From the NCBI GenBank assembly GCA_007135935.1, contig SLIA01000310.1, positions 1 through 37,234 on the forward strand: a DNA stretch of 37,234 bases, in the 5' to 3' direction. Below the pieces are notes generated by a model. That model did not search any database and had not been told where the DNA came from. It was given only the letters and a program-made list of their open reading frames with translations. The stretch comes from Wenzhouxiangella sp. Its GTDB lineage: Bacteria > Pseudomonadota > Gammaproteobacteria > Xanthomonadales > Wenzhouxiangellaceae. The translations under genes and the position numbers were made by a program. The stretch's first letter is position 1. Each line of letters opens with the position of its first letter. Shown one piece after another: positions 19,221 through 28,696 of this stretch.

Positions 19221-20846
19221 TTATCGGGCTGTGGTGACCAGTCCCATCAGCAGGCCAATGACCAGACCCGCGCCGCCAAGCCAGTCGTGGCCCGAGGCGA
19301 ACAGCACACTGCCGGCAATGATCAGGGAGCCGGCCAGCAGCCCGGCCGCAACGCGCACCTGTGAACCGGTCGATTTCCCGTGCAGCCGTTCGAGGTCGGC
19401 GGGGTCGATACGCGTGTGCAGCTTGCCGCTGGCGGCCTTCTTGAGGTAGTCGTGGACCAGCACCGGCAACTCCGGTGAGCGCGCCAGCCAGCCCGGCAGT
19501 TCGCGTCCGATGCGGCGGGCGGTGCGCGGCAGGCCGTAGCGCTCGGCGAAAATGCCTTCCAGTTCCGGTTTGGCCACTTCCCAGATGTTGAGTTGCGGGT
19601 AGAGCTCGCGGGCCATGCCCTCGATGTTGAGCAGGGTCTTCTGCAGCATGATCAGCTGTGGCTGCAGGGTCAGCTTGAAGCGCCGGGCCACCGCGAACAG
19701 GGCCAGCACCATCTCGGCAAAGGAGACTTCTTCCAGTGGCCGGGTAAAGTTGGGTTCGCACACCGTGCGGGCCGCCGCTTCCAGTTCCTCGATGCGGGTG
19801 TCGGCCGGTACCCAGCCGGCCTCGACGTGCAGCTCGGCCACGCGCCGATAGTCGCGGTTGAAGATGGCCAGGAAATTCTCGCCAATGTAGTGCAGGTCTT
19901 CCGGCGCCATGGTCTCGACGATGCCGAAGTCCAGCGCGATGATGGTCGGATCGGCCGGGTCGGAGGTGTCGATGAGGATGTTGCCGGGGTGCAGGTCGGC
20001 ATGGAACAGATTGTCGCGAAAGACCTGGGTGTAGAAGATGCGGATGCCGCGTCGGGCCAGCTTTTCCAGGTCGACCTCGCGTCGCCTGAGCTCGGCAAGG
20101 TCCTTGACCGGCACGCCGGAGACGCGCTCCATGGTCAGTACCCGTTTCGCCGTGTGGCTCCAGTGAATGGCGGGGATGTAGAGTTCGTGCGAGTCCTCGA
20201 AATTGCGTCTGAGCAGCGAGGCATTGGCACCCTCGGACTGCATGTCGAGCTCGCGGGAAATGACGCGCTGGAACTCGGCGACGATGTCATCCGGGCGAAT
20301 GCGGTCGCCTTCGGGGTGATGGCGACGGACCAGCCGCGCCATGGCCTTGAGCAGTTCCAGGTCGCGCTCGATCTGGCGCTCGATACCTGGGCGGACCACC
20401 TTGACCACCACCGACTCGCCCGATTCGAGCCGGGCGGCGTGCACCTGGGCGATGGAGGCCGAGGCCAGGGCGCTGTGCTCGAATTCGGTGAACAGCTCGT
20501 CTGTGGACGCGCCGAGCTCTTCTTCGATGATGCGGCGCGCCTCCGCGCCGGGGAAGGGCGGCACCGCGTCCTGCAACAGTGCCAGCTCATCGGCGATGTC
20601 GGGCGGCAGCAGGTCGCGGCGCGTCGACAGGATCTGGCCGAACTTGACGTAGATCGGCCCCAGTTCCTGCAGGGCCAGGCGCAGGCGCTCGCCATGCGGC
20701 AAGTCGCGCACACCTCGACGGCCCCAGGGCAGAAGGCGGACCAGCCGGGCAAGCTTCAACGGCGGCATGCCGACGAACATTTCGTCGAGCCGGTAGCGGG
20801 CCAGGGTCAGCGCGATGCTGGCGAGTCGGAAGCTGCGCCCGATCAT
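19221..20846 (-). CDS. ubiB: UbiB-family kinase-like protein for ubiquinone biosynthesis
   Basis: GPIYVKFGQILSTRRDLLP (KxGQ motif), VVVKVVRPGIERQIERDLELL, DLHPGNILID, ALDFGIVETM; downstream of ubiJ and ubiE. Confidence 0.95.
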   Translation of the reverse strand: MIGRSFRLASIALTLARYRLDEMFVGMPPLKLARLVRLLPWGRRGVRDLPHGERLRLALQELGPIYVKFGQILSTRRDLLPPDIADELALLQDAVPPFPGAEARRIIEEELGASTDELFTEFEHSALASASIAQVHAARLESGESVVVKVVRPGIERQIERDLELLKAMARLVRRHHPEGDRIRPDDIVAEFQRVISRELDMQSEGANASLLRRNFEDSHELYIPAIHWSHTAKRVLTMERVSGVPVKDLAELRRREVDLEKLARRGIRIFYTQVFRDNLFHADLHPGNILIDTSDPADPTIIALDFGIVETMAPEDLHYIGENFLAIFNRDYRRVAELHVEAGWVPADTRIEELEAAARTVCEPNFTRPLEEVSFAEMVLALFAVARRFKLTLQPQLIMLQKTLLNIEGMARELYPQLNIWEVAKPELEGIFAERYGLPRTARRIGRELPGWLARSPELPVLVHDYLKKAASGKLHTRIDPADLERLHGKSTGSQVRVAAGLLAGSLIIAGSVLFASGHDWLGGAGLVIGLLMGLVTTAR

Positions 20847-21478
20847 GTCTGCCCCGATTGTTTTGCCGATTGTCTTGCCGAGCGTCGCAGGCGGGCTTCG
20901 AGGCGATCGGTTGCCTCGCGCAATTCATCCACCTGCCGGGTGAATTCCTCGACTTCCTCGCGCGTGACCAGCAGGCCGCTCTCCTCGCGCAGGAAACGGG
21001 CCGCCTGCCCGGCGGCGGTGCTGGCCACGTGACGGCCGACGCGCATGCTGTCGTTGATCATGCGCCAGACCTGGTGGCCCCAGACCGCGCCGAGATGCTC
21101 GACCAGCAGGGCTTCCCAATCGGGATCGAGCTGGCGCAGCAGTTTTTCCAGTGCCTGGGCGGCGCCGGCATCGCCCTGGATCTGCACGCCGCTGCCCGGC
21201 GCTCGCCAGTCGGGCACGGCCATGGCCAGCAGCGCAGCCGGTGAGCCACTGATGGTGGTGTCGGGTTCGGCATCGCTCTCGGCGTCGACGGCCAGTCGTT
21301 CTTCCAGGCCGCGAAAATACAGGTCGATGCCCAGGCCAAGCAGTTCAAGGCGAACGCACTTGCCCTGCATGGCCGCAAGCCGTGCGGCGGCCTTTTCATC
21401 CAGCCCGATGGCGCGGTTGAGTGCCGTATCGACGGCGCTGGCCAGCAGGCCGGGCAGGGGCGTGAGGTAGCGGCTCAT
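20843..21478 (-). CDS. ubiJ: UbiJ, SCP2-domain ubiquinone biosynthesis accessory factor
   Basis: SCP2-like N-terminal region and coiled-coil C-terminus (EVEEFTRQVDELREATDRLEARLRR), located between ubiE and ubiB as in other gammaproteobacteria; 4-nt overlap with ubiB. Confidence 0.85.
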   Translation of the reverse strand: MSRYLTPLPGLLASAVDTALNRAIGLDEKAAARLAAMQGKCVRLELLGLGIDLYFRGLEERLAVDAESDAEPDTTISGSPAALLAMAVPDWRAPGSGVQIQGDAGAAQALEKLLRQLDPDWEALLVEHLGAVWGHQVWRMINDSMRVGRHVASTAAGQAARFLREESGLLVTREEVEEFTRQVDELREATDRLEARLRRSARQSAKQSGQT

Positions 21479-21497
21479 GGTCTATTCCCACTCGTGG

Positions 21498-22223
21498 TCA
21501 GATGCGTGCGCCGCGGTGAATGGCGCAGATGCCCGACGACAGGTTGGTCCAGTTCACCCGCTCGAACCCCGCCTCGCGCAGCAACTCTGCCAGTGTCTCC
21601 TGGTCGGGGAAGCGGCGAATGGATTCGGCCAGATACTGGTAACTTTCGGCATCGCCGGCAATCTGCTCGCCCAGCCTGGGCAAGACCTTGAACGACCAGG
21701 TGTCGTAGAGTTTCTCCAGTGCCGGCAACCCGACTTTCGAGAATTCGAGAATATGTACCCGGCCGCCGGGCTTGAGCACACGGTGCATTTCGGCCAGTGC
21801 CTGGTCACGCCAGGTGACGTTTCTCAGGCCGAACGCGATGGTCAGATGGTCGAAACTGCCATCGGCGAATGGTAGTGCCTCGGCATTGACCTGGGTCCAG
21901 TCGAAGCCTTGCACTGCACCGCGTGCATCCATGCGCGAGCGGCCCACGCTGAGCATGGACAGGTTGATGTCGGCCACGGTCACTTCCGCGCCCTTGCCGC
22001 GTGCCAGCCAGGCGATGTCGCCGGTGCCGCCGGCCAGGTCGAGCAGCCTGTCGCCGCGGCGGATGCCGCAGGTGGCCACGAAATGACGCTTCCAGAGCCG
22101 GTGAATGCCCAGGCTCATCAGGTCGTTCATCAAGTCGTACTTCTGCGCCACGGAAGAAAACACCTGGCCGACCAGCCGGGTCTTCTCCTCGGGTGCCACT
22201 TCGCGGTATCCAAAATCAGTCAT
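21498..22223 (-). CDS. ubiE: Ubiquinone/menaquinone biosynthesis C-methyltransferase
   Basis: MTDFGYREVAPEEKTRLVGQVFSSVAQKYDLMNDLMSLGIHRLWKR, LDLAGGTGDIAW, LTIAFGLRNVTW, LKPGGRVHILEFSKV. Confidence 0.96.
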   Translation of the reverse strand: MTDFGYREVAPEEKTRLVGQVFSSVAQKYDLMNDLMSLGIHRLWKRHFVATCGIRRGDRLLDLAGGTGDIAWLARGKGAEVTVADINLSMLSVGRSRMDARGAVQGFDWTQVNAEALPFADGSFDHLTIAFGLRNVTWRDQALAEMHRVLKPGGRVHILEFSKVGLPALEKLYDTWSFKVLPRLGEQIAGDAESYQYLAESIRRFPDQETLAELLREAGFERVNWTNLSSGICAIHRGARI

Positions 22224-22261
22224 CTGAGATGCCTGTGCAAGTAGGTTGGCCTGGAAAACTG

Positions 22262-22365
22262 CACCACAGAGGCACAGAGTACACAGAGAAATTCCTCAAG
22301 AAATATTATGAAAATGTTTCCTCTGTGACCTCTGTGACCTCTGTGACCTCTGTGTCTCTGTGGTG
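22262..22365. repeat. Inverted-arm short-unit array, 9-bp period (CTCTGTGAC type)
   Basis: CACAGAG at 22265, 22273, 22282; CTCTGTG at 22321, 22330, 22339, 22348, 22356. Outer 18 bp CACCACAGAGGCACAGAG (22262-22279) matches the reverse complement of 22348-22365 at 17/18. Confidence 0.9.
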
Positions 22366-22371
22366 AGCATT

Positions 22372-22722
22372 TCAGTTCGATTCGGCTCCACGCAGTCGAT
22401 CAGCGTAACGAGCCTGGTTGGCTTCCATGTTAACGCCAAGATCATAAAGGAAACCCCACGAATAAATCCCGCTGTCGTGGCCGTCGTCGAAGACCAGTTG
22501 CACGGCATAGCTGCCCACCGGTTCGATGCGCTCGATGTTGACGTTCTCCTTGCCGGTCATGAGTTTCGGCTCGGACAGCCCGTGGCCGCGCACTTCGGCC
22601 GACGGCGAGTGCGTGCGCAGGTACTCGCAGGGCAGTTCGAAGCACTGTCCGTCGTCGAATGCCACCATCAGCACGCGCCGGCTTCGCTCCAGGCGCAGTT
22701 CGGTCGGCTGGGGCGTCTCCAT
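22372..22722 (-). CDS. DUF971 / gamma-butyrobetaine hydroxylase-like N-terminal domain protein
   Basis: METPQPTELRLERSRRVLMVAFDDGQCFELPCEYLRTHSPSAEVRGHG...VGSYAVQLVFDDGHDSGIYSWGFLYDLG; start overlaps the stop of the upstream transporter. Confidence 0.85.
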   Translation of the reverse strand: METPQPTELRLERSRRVLMVAFDDGQCFELPCEYLRTHSPSAEVRGHGLSEPKLMTGKENVNIERIEPVGSYAVQLVFDDGHDSGIYSWGFLYDLGVNMEANQARYADRLRGAESN

Positions 22723-24317
22723 CAGCCGCCGTAGTAGGTCGGCGAGCCCGGTCCGACCGGCAGCCCCAGCCCGAATACCCACAGGAAGAACAGGATCACC
22801 CAGAAGATGAAGTAGAAGATCGAGTAGGGCAGCATGGTGGCGATCAGCGTGCCGATGCCGAACTTCTTGTCGTAGCGGGTCGCCCAGGCCAGGATCAGGC
22901 CGAAGTAGCTCATCATCGGCGTGATGATGTTGGTGGTCGAGTCACCGATCCGGTAGGCGCCCTGGATGACTTCGGGCGAGTAGCCGATCATCATCAGCAT
23001 GGGCACGAAGATCGGGGCGGTGACCGCCCACTGCGCCGAGGCCGAGCCCAGCGACAGGTTGACGATGCCGCACATGATGATGAAGAACAGGAACACCAGC
23101 GGCCCGGTCATGCCGATGGCCTGCAGGAAATCGGCCCCGGCGATGGCGGTGATCAGGCCCATGTTGGTCCAGCCGAAAAAGGCCACGAACTGGGCGGCGA
23201 AGAACACCAGCACGATGTAGAGGCCGAGCGTGGAAATGGCCGAGGCCATGCCGTCGATCACGTCGCGGTCGTTCTTCATCGTGCCGACCACCTTGCCGTA
23301 GGCAAAGCCGGTGACCAGGAAGAACACGAAGATCCAGGCGACGATGGAGCGGAAGAACGGACCGGAGGAGGCGAGGAAGCCTTCGCCGACGGCTTCGGGG
23401 TCGCGCAGCACCCCGGTCTCGGGAACGACCAGGATGGCAATCAGCGCAATCACGCCCAGCACCGCCAGTCCGGCCATGCCCAGGCCCTTCTTCTCGTTGC
23501 CGGTCAGCGGCGTCATCTGCGAGTCGTCGAGCACCGTGGGATCGGCACGCGAATCGTCGTATTCGCCCAGCTTGGGCTCGACGATGAAGATGGTGACCAG
23601 CGAGCCGACCGCGGTGATCATGAACGTCGAGATGATCATGAAGTACCAGTTGGCGGTGGCAAAGACCTCGTAGTCCGGGTCGATGAGCTGGGCGGCCTCC
23701 TCGGTGATGCCGGCCAGCAGCGGATCGATGGTGCCCAGCAGCAGGTTGGCCGAGTAGCCCCCCGAGACCCCGGCGAAAGCGGCCGCCATGCCGGCCAGCG
23801 GATGGCGCCCCAGGGCCAGGAAGATGGCACCGGCCAGCGGCACCAGCACCACGTAGCCCATCTCCGAGGCGGTGTTGGAGATCACCCCGGCAAACACCAC
23901 GGCCACGGTAACCAGGTGCTTCGGTGCATTGAGCACGATGCCGCGCACCATGGCCGAGAGCAGGCCGGATTTTTCGGCCACGCCGACGCCGAGCATGGCC
24001 ACCAGCACCACACCCAGCGGGGCGAAGTTGACGAAGTTGGAAACCAGGTTGCCGAAGATCATGCGCACGCCTTCGGCATTGAGCAGGCTGACGGCCTCGA
24101 TGGTCGTACCGTCGGGCACGTCGGGCCGCGGGTCGGTCACCGACACGCCCAGCCAGCCGAACAGGCCGGAAAGGAACACCATGCCCGTGGCCAGGATGGC
24201 AAAAAGCGTCACCGGATGCGGCAGCAGATTGCCCAGCCACTCGACCGTGTCGAGAAAACGCGTGAACCAGTTGCGGTCTTCCATGGCCGGCTTCCCGGCC
24301 GTGCTGTGGTCGCTCAC
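22722..24317 (-). CDS. AbgT-family transporter
   Basis: NWFTRFLDTVEWLGNLLPHPVTLFAILATGMVFLSG, GNLVSNFVNFAPLGVVLVAMLGVGVAEKSGLLSAMVRG, GDSTTNIITPMMSYFGLI; AbgT-like multi-TM organisation. Confidence 0.9.
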   Translation of the reverse strand: MSDHSTAGKPAMEDRNWFTRFLDTVEWLGNLLPHPVTLFAILATGMVFLSGLFGWLGVSVTDPRPDVPDGTTIEAVSLLNAEGVRMIFGNLVSNFVNFAPLGVVLVAMLGVGVAEKSGLLSAMVRGIVLNAPKHLVTVAVVFAGVISNTASEMGYVVLVPLAGAIFLALGRHPLAGMAAAFAGVSGGYSANLLLGTIDPLLAGITEEAAQLIDPDYEVFATANWYFMIISTFMITAVGSLVTIFIVEPKLGEYDDSRADPTVLDDSQMTPLTGNEKKGLGMAGLAVLGVIALIAILVVPETGVLRDPEAVGEGFLASSGPFFRSIVAWIFVFFLVTGFAYGKVVGTMKNDRDVIDGMASAISTLGLYIVLVFFAAQFVAFFGWTNMGLITAIAGADFLQAIGMTGPLVFLFFIIMCGIVNLSLGSASAQWAVTAPIFVPMLMMIGYSPEVIQGAYRIGDSTTNIITPMMSYFGLILAWATRYDKKFGIGTLIATMLPYSIFYFIFWVILFFLWVFGLGLPVGPGSPTYYGG

Positions 24318-24447
24318 TCTTCTAACCCCGGGTTGTTATTGGTTCAGGCCGGCCAGTTGGCGGCAGAGCCGGCATGATAGCGCATGGGGGCGGAAGGTGC
24401 AGCGGGTGCGGGTTCCGAATCCAGGTGAAGAACGATCTACGGCGATT

Positions 24448-24561
24448 GTCGTTTGGTCGTTTTGTCTCTTTGTCTTTTCGTCAAAGAAGCGATGCCGTCC
24501 GGTATCGGTGTAAGTAGTGGATAGTTTTCGAAACGACAAAGCGACAAAGCGACTAAACGAC
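24448..24561. repeat. Inverted-arm short-unit array, strict 8-bp period (GTCGTTTN type)
   Basis: Left arm GTCGTTTG GTCGTTTT GTCTCTTT GTCTTTTC (24448-24479); right arm GAAACGAC AAAGCGAC AAAGCGAC TAAACGAC (24530-24561). Arms are reverse complements at 28/32 positions; core 24480-24529. Confidence 0.92.
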
Positions 24562-24613
24562 AGGTCCCGGAACCCCGGGAACCGCTCTTACCAGAACCCT
24601 GAAAGCTTCCCTA

Positions 24614-25927
24614 TCAGAACCCAATCGCAAACAACCCCAGACACAGAATCAACCCCGCCAGCGGCACGACGACGGTCAGTGCGCCCATGGCCGGGTAGGC
24701 GCCGGCGTGGGTTTCGTTGCAGATGGCGCGGATGGTGGTGACCACGTAGCCGTTGTGGGGCAGGGAGTCGAGGGCGCCGGAAGAGATGGCGACGACGCGG
24801 TGGAGTTGGTCGGGGTCGACGCCCTGGTCCATGTAATGAGGTCCCAGAATGGGCAGGGCGATGGCCTGGCCGCCGGAGGCCGAGCCGGTCATGGCGGCGA
24901 TGGCCGATACGGCAATGGCGGCACTGACCAGGCCATTGCCGGGCATGCCGGTAACCCAGGTCACGGCCGCGTCGAAGGCCGGTGAGACCTGGGCGACGGT
25001 ACCGAAGCCGACCACCGCGGCGGTATTGCCGATGGCGATCAGCGCGCCCACGCCGCCCTCGGTCATGGCATCGCCGGGCTTGTGCAGGTGGCGCACGTTG
25101 ATCAGGGCCGCGCCGATGGTGCCGGCCAGCAGGGCCAGAATCAGTGCTGAAGTGCCGAGCTGGTCATGAGTGGTGAACGAGATGCCCAGCACCAGCAGCA
25201 AGGGCACGGCCGATAGCGCGGGGTGGGGCAGGTTCTCGCGACCACTTTTTGGATCGCCTTCGCGCTCCTCGAAGTGTTCGCCGCGCTCGACCGCGCGCTT
25301 GAGCATCCATCGCAGCCACATGTAGCCGGTCACGGCCATGAACAGAGCGACGATGGCGCTGGCCTCCCAGGCCGCCAGCGGGCTGGAGCCGAGGTGCTCG
25401 ACCGGGATCCAGTTCTGGATTTCCGGCGAGCCGGCCGAGGTCATGGTGAAGGTGACCGAGCCGAAAGCCAGGGTGGCCGGGATGAAGCGGCGCGGCAGGT
25501 CGGCGTCGCGAAACAGCGCCAGGGCCATCGGGTAGACCGAGAAGGCAACCACGAACAGGCTCACCCCGCCGTAGGTCAGCACCGCGCAGGCCAGTACCAC
25601 GGCCAGGGCGGCCTGTTTGGTGCCCAGCCGGGTGATGATCCACTGGGCCACGGCGTCGGCGCCGCCGGAGGATTCCATGAACTTCCCGAACAGCGAGCCG
25701 AGCAGGAAGATGAAGAACCACGAGGCGATAAAGCCGGTGAAGCCGTTCATGTACTGGGTGATCAGGTCGGCCTGTCCCTCGGCGGCCAGCGGGGGCAACA
25801 GGGCGATCCCGCTGGTCAGGGCCACGATCAGGGCACACAGCGGCGTGGCCACGAACAGGCTCATGCCGCGCATGACAAGAACGATAAGCAGCGCAAGGCC
25901 GCCGAGCAGGCCGATCAGGCTGAGCAT
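24614..25927 (-). CDS. GntP-like / H+ symporter family permease
   Basis: MLSLIGLLGGLALLIVLVMRGMSLFVATPLCALIVAL..., FTGFIASWFFIFLLGSLFGKFMESSGGADAVAQWI, TYGGVSLFVVAFSVYPMALALF; start chosen at 25927, upstream ATGs possible. Confidence 0.78.
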   Translation of the reverse strand: MLSLIGLLGGLALLIVLVMRGMSLFVATPLCALIVALTSGIALLPPLAAEGQADLITQYMNGFTGFIASWFFIFLLGSLFGKFMESSGGADAVAQWIITRLGTKQAALAVVLACAVLTYGGVSLFVVAFSVYPMALALFRDADLPRRFIPATLAFGSVTFTMTSAGSPEIQNWIPVEHLGSSPLAAWEASAIVALFMAVTGYMWLRWMLKRAVERGEHFEEREGDPKSGRENLPHPALSAVPLLLVLGISFTTHDQLGTSALILALLAGTIGAALINVRHLHKPGDAMTEGGVGALIAIGNTAAVVGFGTVAQVSPAFDAAVTWVTGMPGNGLVSAAIAVSAIAAMTGSASGGQAIALPILGPHYMDQGVDPDQLHRVVAISSGALDSLPHNGYVVTTIRAICNETHAGAYPAMGALTVVVPLAGLILCLGLFAIGF

Positions 25928-26119
25928 GGTTGGACATTCCGGCTTGGAGTCGGATGTCATGTTGGCAAGCCGGGGCGATGGCGGGAACTGTACCAAGGTA
26001 CAAGTTACAGCTCGACGGTCGGCAACGTAGGCTTCAGGCTGTCAATCGACCCGGTGTCGGCTCGGCTCCGGGGTCACCAGTCAACAAATTCAAAAGAAAG
26101 CGGGATACAGGGAACTGCC

Positions 26120-28495
26120 ATGAAGATCAAAGCATTGTCCACATTGAGCCTCGCCATCATGCTCGCGCTGCATGGCGCCCATGCACAGGAACCGGATTCC
26201 GAGGAGCGTGGTGAGGGAGCGACCGAGGAGCGGCGAACCATCGATACCATTCAGGTCACCGCCCGGCGGCGCGAAGAACAGATCATCGACGTGCCGGGAT
26301 CGCTGACCGCGCTGACTGCCCAGGAGCTGTCGGATGTCGGCGCCCAGGACATCACCTACCTGAAACAGTCCGTCCCCAATACCACGCTCGAGGTCTCGCG
26401 CGGAACCTCCAGCACGCTGACCGCTTTCATTCGCGGTATCGGCCAGCAGGACCCTGTTGCCGGGTTCGAGGCCGGGGTCGGCATCTACATCGATGATGTC
26501 TATCTCAACCGTCCGCAGGGCGCGGTACTCGATATCTACGACATCGAGCGTATCGAGGTGCTTCGTGGTCCGCAGGGCACGCTGTACGGGCGAAACACCA
26601 TCGGTGGCGCGGTCAAGTACGTCACCCGCCGCCTTGGTCGCACCCCGCAAGGCAGCGTACGTGCGAGTATCGGCAGCTTCTCGCAGCGTGACGCGGTGCT
26701 GAGCGGCGAGACACCCATCGGCGAAAATTCGGCCGTGGGCGCGGCCGTGGCCAGCTTCAATCGCGGCGGCTTCGGCACCAACCTGCACCTGAACGAAGAC
26801 AACTACGACAAGGACGTGATTGCCGCGCGTGCCAGCTGGGAGTGGACCCCGACCGAGGCGCTGTTCGTGCGCCTGGCCGGTGACTACTTCGAGGACAATT
26901 CGAATCCGGTCGGCGGTCATCGCCTGATCCCCGGGCTGTTCTCCGGAGCGCCGGTGCTCGACAACGTCTACGATTCGCGCAGCGGTATCGAGGGCCCGAA
27001 CTTCACCGAAGCCTGGGGTGCGAGCCTGACTGTCGAATACGACATCAACCCGCAGTGGCAATTCAAGAGCATCACCGCCTGGCGCGAGAACGACAACACC
27101 CAGATGATCGACTTCGAGGCCCTGCCTGCGGCTGATGTGGATGTTGCCACCATTTATGACAACGAACAGTTCTCGCAGGAGTTCCAGCTGCACTATGCCG
27201 GTGACCGGGTCAGCGGTGTCGGCGGATTCTATTATCTGGACGCCAACGCATTCGGTCCCTTCGATGTTCGCCTGTTCGAGACGGGCGAATTGATCGGCGC
27301 GCCGGGGCTCAATGCCTTCACCAAGGGCGATGTCGATACCGAGAGCTGGGCGGTGTTCGCCGATGCCAGCTTCGATATCGGCGATTACCTGGGCATGGAC
27401 ACCGGGCTGGAGCTGACCCTGGGCGGTCGCTACACCAGCGACAAGCGATCCTCGCGCGTGCTGCGCCAGAACCTGCTTGGCGCCTCGGAGTTCTTCGGCG
27501 GCGACCCGGTGGTTCTCGAGACCACCTCCGATTTCCAGGGCTCGGAAACCTTCACCGAGTTCACGCCCCGTGCCAGCCTGGCCTGGAAGCCGACCATGGA
27601 CCACAACCTGTATGTGTCCTTCAGCCAGGGCTTCAAGGGAGGTGGCTTCGACCCGCGTGGCCTGACCACCGCCGCGCCCGACCTGACCGGCGACGGTGAG
27701 GTCACCGACGAGGACATCTTCCTGTTCATGCGCTTCGAGCCCGAGGAGGTCGATACCTGGGAGATCGGTGCCAAGTCGAACTGGGCTAACGGGCGTGTGA
27801 CCAGCAGCGTGGCGCTGTTCCACAGCGACTACACCAATATCCAGGTGCCCGGCTCCATCGGCGTCGACACCACCGGCGATGGCGTGTCCGACACGTTTGC
27901 CGGTGTGACGACCAACGCCGGTGCGGCCACCGTCACGGGTGCGGAGCTGGAACTCTCCGCGCTCCTGGCCGATGACTGGATTACGGCGGGGGATCGTCTG
28001 ACCACTAACCTGGCATTGGGCTACATCGACGCCAGTTACGACGAGTTCATTGCCGCGGTGACCGATCCGGCCACTGGCGACACCGCCCTGGAGGATGTGG
28101 CCGACCAGCGTGTGTTCCAGAATACGCCGAAGAACACCGCACACTGGAACCTCCGCTATGACGTACCCATGTCATTGTTCGGTGCCGAAGGCGACTTCAG
28201 CATTCTCGGTGCCTGGTCGTATCGCAGCGAGACCAACCAGTTCGAGATTCCATCGGAGTTTCTCGACCAGCCGGCTTACTCGCTCTACGACCTGAGCCTG
28301 ATCTGGGGCCGCGCGGATGGTCGTTTCGAACTGGGGCTGCACGGGCGCAACCTGACCAACGAGGAGTACCAGGTCTCCGGCTACGTGTTCGCCACCCCGG
28401 ACGGCACCGCGCCGACGCTGGGCCTGGAAGGCGTGATGAATGCCTTCTACGGACCGCCGCGCACCGTCACACTGACCGGAACCTTCAACTTCTGA
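26120..28495 (+). CDS. TonB-dependent outer-membrane receptor
   Basis: Signal peptide MKIKALSTLSLAIMLALHGAHAQ; plug IQVTARRREEQIIDVPGSLTALTAQEL, RIEVLRGPQGTLYGRNTIGGAVKYVT; C-terminal beta-strand ending in Phe (VTLTGTFNF). ATG at 26120. Confidence 0.95.
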   Translation: MKIKALSTLSLAIMLALHGAHAQEPDSEERGEGATEERRTIDTIQVTARRREEQIIDVPGSLTALTAQELSDVGAQDITYLKQSVPNTTLEVSRGTSSTLTAFIRGIGQQDPVAGFEAGVGIYIDDVYLNRPQGAVLDIYDIERIEVLRGPQGTLYGRNTIGGAVKYVTRRLGRTPQGSVRASIGSFSQRDAVLSGETPIGENSAVGAAVASFNRGGFGTNLHLNEDNYDKDVIAARASWEWTPTEALFVRLAGDYFEDNSNPVGGHRLIPGLFSGAPVLDNVYDSRSGIEGPNFTEAWGASLTVEYDINPQWQFKSITAWRENDNTQMIDFEALPAADVDVATIYDNEQFSQEFQLHYAGDRVSGVGGFYYLDANAFGPFDVRLFETGELIGAPGLNAFTKGDVDTESWAVFADASFDIGDYLGMDTGLELTLGGRYTSDKRSSRVLRQNLLGASEFFGGDPVVLETTSDFQGSETFTEFTPRASLAWKPTMDHNLYVSFSQGFKGGGFDPRGLTTAAPDLTGDGEVTDEDIFLFMRFEPEEVDTWEIGAKSNWANGRVTSSVALFHSDYTNIQVPGSIGVDTTGDGVSDTFAGVTTNAGAATVTGAELELSALLADDWITAGDRLTTNLALGYIDASYDEFIAAVTDPATGDTALEDVADQRVFQNTPKNTAHWNLRYDVPMSLFGAEGDFSILGAWSYRSETNQFEIPSEFLDQPAYSLYDLSLIWGRADGRFELGLHGRNLTNEEYQVSGYVFATPDGTAPTLGLEGVMNAFYGPPRTVTLTGTFNF

Positions 28496-28530
28496 TATGC
28501 CGGAAGGAGGGATTCATCCGGCTCTCCCGG

Positions 28531-28562
28531 CCCGGGGTCGCGCAAGCGGCCCCGGGTTTTTT
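28531..28562 (+). terminator. Rho-independent terminator after the TonB-dependent receptor
   Basis: CCCGGGGTCGC-GCAA-GCGGCCCCGGG (11-bp stem, one mismatch/wobble) followed by TTTTTT. Confidence 0.92.
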
Positions 28563-28566
28563 CGTC

Positions 28567-28681
28567 GGTGAAAGAAAAAAGGTGAAAGGTAAAAGGCGAA
28601 AAGACCAAACGACCAAACGACAAAACGACGAACGACCCAACGACCCAACGAACCAACGAACCAACGAACCAACGAACCAAC
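28567..28681. repeat. Compound short-unit tandem array: 7-bp units, then about ten 7/8-bp units drifting in sequence
   Basis: GGTGAAA GAAAAAA GGTGAAA GGTAAAA GGCGAAA (7-bp phase, 28567-28601), then GACCAAAC x2, GACAAAAC, GACGAAC, GACCCAAC x2, GAACCAAC x4 (28603-28681). Confidence 0.92.
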
Positions 28682-28696
28682 CAATAGGCGCTACCA

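Noticed and set aside
22659-24377. 572-aa plus-strand ORF opposite the AbgT transporter
   Set aside because: Low-complexity His/Asp/Gly/Gln-rich translation antisense to a clear membrane transporter.
25223-26119. 299-aa N-terminal extension of the TonB receptor ORF
   Set aside because: It reads antisense through the permease gene; the signal peptide starts at ATG 26120.
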